A stretch of 14,538 nt of DNA from the NCBI GenBank assembly GCA_964393525.1, contig CAYMTV010000025.1, positions 1-14,538 on the forward strand, in the 5' to 3' direction. Below are positions 12,576 to 14,538 of this stretch, one piece after another. The position numbers were made by a program, and so were the translations under genes. Numbering within the stretch: position 1 is the first letter of the stretch; every line of letters starts with the position of its first letter. The notes below the pieces were generated by a model. It saw only the letters and a program-made list of their open reading frames with translations. It made no database searches and was not told the origin of the DNA. The DNA comes from CAYMTV01 sp964393525 (GTDB lineage: Bacteria; Patescibacteriota; Microgenomatia; Daviesbacterales; UBA10151).

Positions 12576-12776
12576 ATGTCTATCATAATTAAAGCCACAG
12601 GCAACGATACTACAGATTCTGTTATCAAAAAATTCCAAAAAAAAGTTGCGCTTGAAAATGTTGTATTGGAATACAGAGAAAGACAATTTCATAAAACTAA
12701 TTCCGAGAGAAGACAGGAAGCCAGAAAAGAGCGTATGCGCAAAATTATGCGCCAAAAAAGATGGAACAACAGTTAA
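12576..12776 (+). CDS. rpsU: 30S ribosomal protein S21
   Basis: A 66-residue bS21 of the small subunit platform, near the anti-Shine-Dalgarno end of 16S rRNA. The sequence follows the family pattern: MSIIIKATGNDTTDSVIKKF, then VVLEYRERQFHKTNSERRQEARKERMRKIMR, rich in Arg and Lys. An in-frame TAA at 12567 leaves ATG 12576 as the only normal start. The last 16 nt overlap yqeY, a common rpsU-yqeY arrangement. The leader is unusual: the strong Shine-Dalgarno is 92 nt upstream behind a hairpin element. Confidence 0.93.
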   Translation: MSIIIKATGNDTTDSVIKKFQKKVALENVVLEYRERQFHKTNSERRQEARKERMRKIMRQKRWNNS

Positions 12777-13201
12777 AGGATGAGTTGAAGAAGGCGCAGC
12801 TTAAGCGAGACGAAATAAAAGTTTCAACGTTGCGTCTTTTAATATCCGAAATTAATAATGCCCGAATTCAAAAGGGTAGCGAGCTCGAGGAAAATGACAT
12901 CATAGCGGTTGTTAAGCGCGAAGCCAAGAAAAGAAAAGAGGCGATTGAGGCTTATACAACGGGCGGTAACACCGATGCTGCAGCCAAAGAGGAGGCTGAA
13001 CTTAAGATTCTGGAAGCCTATTTACCAGAAGAGATGTCGGAAGAGGAGTTGACACAAATTGTAGAAGATGTCATAAATGAATTAGGGGCAAAAAGCATTT
13101 CTGATATGGGAAGAGTGATAGGAGGTGTGATGGGTAAGGTAGAAGGTCGGGCAGATGGGGGTCGGGTTAGCGCAATCGTCAGAGATAAGCTCCAAAGTTA
13201 A
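12761..13201 (+). CDS. yqeY: YqeY/GatB-tail domain protein
   Basis: A 146-residue protein of the YqeY family, related to the tail domain of the amidotransferase subunit GatB. It has the helical N-terminal part (LKRDEIKVSTLRLLISEINNARIQKG) and the second part with EAYLPEEMSEEELTQIV and the conserved DMGRVIGGVMGKVEGRADGGRVSAIVRDKL. The GatB tail contacts tRNA, and YqeY is thought to act in tRNA-dependent processes, but its function is unproven. It begins inside the rpsU end, so it is translationally coupled. Confidence 0.93.
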   Translation: MEQQLKDELKKAQLKRDEIKVSTLRLLISEINNARIQKGSELEENDIIAVVKREAKKRKEAIEAYTTGGNTDAAAKEEAELKILEAYLPEEMSEEELTQIVEDVINELGAKSISDMGRVIGGVMGKVEGRADGGRVSAIVRDKLQS

Positions 13202-13210
13202 TTCCTGCTT

Positions 13211-13627
13211 ATGATTAATATCATAGTTAACTCGGATTCAAGATATCCTATAAATAAACTGGCTATACAAGCCACTGTCCTGGAAGTTTTGCAGAGACAT
13301 CGAATCTTCGGCAATATAGAGATCGGCATTACGATTGTGGGTGATCGTAAAATGCACGAGATTAATAAAAAGTACCGCGAGATAGATTCAACCACCAACA
13401 TCCTTTCATTTGCCTTGGAGGACCCGATTTCCCAAAGCCGGCTGCAGCACATTCCCAAAGTGGGTTTTGTTAAAGCCGCTGATGGTGTTTTGCGCCTAGG
13501 GGATATATTGATCTCCTATCCCCAGATTATAAAAGATGCCTCACTTGAGGGGGTATCTGTTGAGGAGGAACTAAGGTTTTTAGTTGAGCATGGTATGAGA
13601 CATTTGCTGGGGATTCACCACGACTAG
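13211..13627 (+). CDS. ybeY: Endoribonuclease YbeY
   Basis: A 138-residue zinc-dependent endoribonuclease that matures the 3' end of 16S rRNA and takes part in ribosome quality control. Family features are EIGITIVGDRKMHEINKKYREIDSTTNILSF (22-53; the conserved 'N-x-x-x-R-x-x-x-x-x-T-D/N-V/I-L-S-F'), GDILIS, and the C-terminal metal site HGMRHLLGIHHD (127-138), matching H-G-x-x-H-L-x-G-x-x-H. The protein ends directly after this motif, shorter at the C terminus than many relatives. Ten nt separate it from yqeY. The trio rpsU-yqeY-ybeY points to ribosome biogenesis. Confidence 0.93.
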   Translation: MINIIVNSDSRYPINKLAIQATVLEVLQRHRIFGNIEIGITIVGDRKMHEINKKYREIDSTTNILSFALEDPISQSRLQHIPKVGFVKAADGVLRLGDILISYPQIIKDASLEGVSVEEELRFLVEHGMRHLLGIHHD

Positions 13628-13631
13628 TTTG

Positions 13632-13704
13632 GTATTAAGTATCTAGTATTATGTATTAAATGCCCATTTTCCTCCCTTGATACTTGATACATAATACTTA
13701 ATAC
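13632..13704. repeat. Heptad hairpin element C, before dnaX
   Basis: The left arm GTATTAA GTATCTA GTATTAT GTATTAA (13632-13659) and right arm TTGATAC TTGATAC ATAATAC TTAATAC (13677-13704) surround a 17-nt loop. The arms match at 22 of 28 positions as an inverted repeat. It fills nearly the whole gap between ybeY and dnaX and ends 7 nt before the dnaX ATG, with no Shine-Dalgarno in between. It is the close relative of element A. Confidence 0.88.
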
Positions 13705-13711
13705 TAATTCC

Positions 13712-14538
13712 ATGGTCTACTACAGAAAATATCGTCCACAAACTTTGGGTGAGCTTATTGGTCAGGATAATGTTAAACAAACCTTAAAAAAAGCTTTTGA
13801 AGGAGGCAAGCTTGCTCATGCCTACCTTTTTAGTGGCCCGCGTGGCACAGGTAAAACCTCAACCGCCAGGATTATGGAAAAAATGGTGAACTGTGAATTG
13901 GCAGATAGTAAATGGCAGATAGTAAATGGTTCAGACAAAAAAACCATTAGCAATACGCCATCAGCTATTAGCATTCCATGTAACAAGTGCAGCTCCTGTC
14001 TTAGTATCACAGATGGTAGTAATTTGGACCTAATAGAGATAGATGCGGCCTCAAACCGGGGAATTGATGACATAAGAGAGCTTAGGGAAAAAATCAAGCT
14101 TGCACCCACAGCCTCAAATAAAAAAGTCTACATTATAGATGAAGTCCACATGCTGACAAATGAAGCTTTTAATGCCCTTTTGAAAACTTTGGAAGAACCT
14201 CCCTCGCATGTTTTGTTTATCCTGGCAACTACTGAGCCCCATAAGATCCCCCAAACTATTTTATCCAGGGTTCAAAGGTTGGATTTTAAAAACGCCACAG
14301 AGACAGAACTTCTGTCAGCCTTAGAACAGGTGGCCAAAAAAGAGCAGCTGGAAATTGAAAAAGGCGCACTGCTTTTGATCGCCAAAAAAAGCGAGGGAAG
14401 CTTTAGAGACTCTCTTAAACTTTTAGACCAACTGGCGTCATTAAATCAAAAAATTACAGGTGAAGTTGTTGAGGAGATGTTTAAATCCGGAAAGTTCGAG
14501 GTAGTCTTAGAGCTGATTGAGTCAATCTCTCAAAAGGA
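13712..14538 (+). CDS. dnaX: DNA polymerase III subunit gamma/tau, N-terminal part
   Basis: This is the clamp-loader ATPase of the replicative polymerase; 275 codons are visible and the frame runs off the window. The start MVYYRKYRPQTLGELIGQDNV is typical. It has Walker A GPRGTGKTS (42-50), a zinc module with Cys61, Cys90, Cys93 and Cys96, IEIDAASNRGIDDIREL (109-124), Walker B VYIIDEVHML (139-148), and sensor 1 LFILATTEPHKIP. The SRC motif reads LSRVQR, with Val where Cys is usual. Between Cys61 and Cys90 there are 28 residues instead of about 10; the extra length is encoded by a heptad hairpin element at 13899-13978. The start is 7 nt after heptad element C. Confidence 0.95.
   Translation, partial: MVYYRKYRPQTLGELIGQDNVKQTLKKAFEGGKLAHAYLFSGPRGTGKTSTARIMEKMVNCELADSKWQIVNGSDKKTISNTPSAISIPCNKCSSCLSITDGSNLDLIEIDAASNRGIDDIRELREKIKLAPTASNKKVYIIDEVHMLTNEAFNALLKTLEEPPSHVLFILATTEPHKIPQTILSRVQRLDFKNATETELLSALEQVAKKEQLEIEKGALLLIAKKSEGSFRDSLKLLDQLASLNQKITGEVVEEMFKSGKFEVVLELIESISQK
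13899..13978. repeat. Heptad hairpin element D, inside dnaX
   Basis: A 14-nt unit made of two heptads, TGGCAGA TAGTAAA, is repeated twice (13899-13926), followed by TGG. After a short A-rich loop come CCATTAG CAATACG CCATCAG CTATTAG CATTCCA (13944-13978), roughly complementary to the left arm. It is read in frame and inserts about 20 residues into the DnaX zinc module. Confidence 0.8.

Overview
The window looks like a chromosomal segment of an AT-rich bacterium with a reduced genome, most likely a Patescibacteria/CPR member of the Microgenomates type. This is inference. It rests on compact, often overlapping genes, a trigger factor without its prolyl-isomerase domain, an archaeal-type prolyl-tRNA synthetase, several tiny orphan proteins, loss of genes usually found between frr and rseP, and many short palindromic repeats, some lying inside reading frames. 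TGA ends genes normally (for example rseP), so a recoded-TGA lineage is not indicated.

Region 1 (1-4334) is a thymidylate/folate module. The end of thymidylate kinase (tmk) runs rightward. A leftward operon carries a thymidylate synthase (thyA), a dCTP deaminase/dUTPase-fold protein overlapping it by 4 nt, and a degenerate thymidylate-synthase paralogue without the catalytic cysteine. Diverging from thyA are a 145-residue orphan protein, dihydrofolate reductase (folA) and a 90-residue orphan. thyA and the orphan share back-to-back promoters.

Region 2 (4335-7995) keeps the widespread order rpsB-tsf-frr-rseP. pyrH, normally between tsf and frr, is replaced by a 93-residue orphan, and uppS/cdsA/dxr are absent. 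A strong terminator closes the block.

Region 3 (7994-11122) is a T-box-controlled proline unit: promoter, T-box leader with antiterminator and terminator, a glutamate-5-kinase-like gene broken by a frameshift and a stop codon, a CsaA-type tRNA-binding protein, and proS. The specificity is inferred to be tRNA-Pro from the genes it controls.

Region 4 (11123-14538) holds the trigger factor (tig), ribosomal protein S21 (rpsU), yqeY, the rRNA endonuclease ybeY, and the start of dnaX, which runs off the window.

The most unusual signal is a set of repeats. Four stretches are built from 7-nt units arranged as a left arm, a short loop and a roughly complementary right arm: inside the thyA-like gene, between the Shine-Dalgarno and start codon of rpsU, just before dnaX, and inside dnaX. 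A second family (core CTTCGACAAGCTCAGG) occurs between genes, in the T-box leader and terminator, and in frame in tsf and tig. A third, symmetric element of 43 nt is in the thyA-like gene and after proS.
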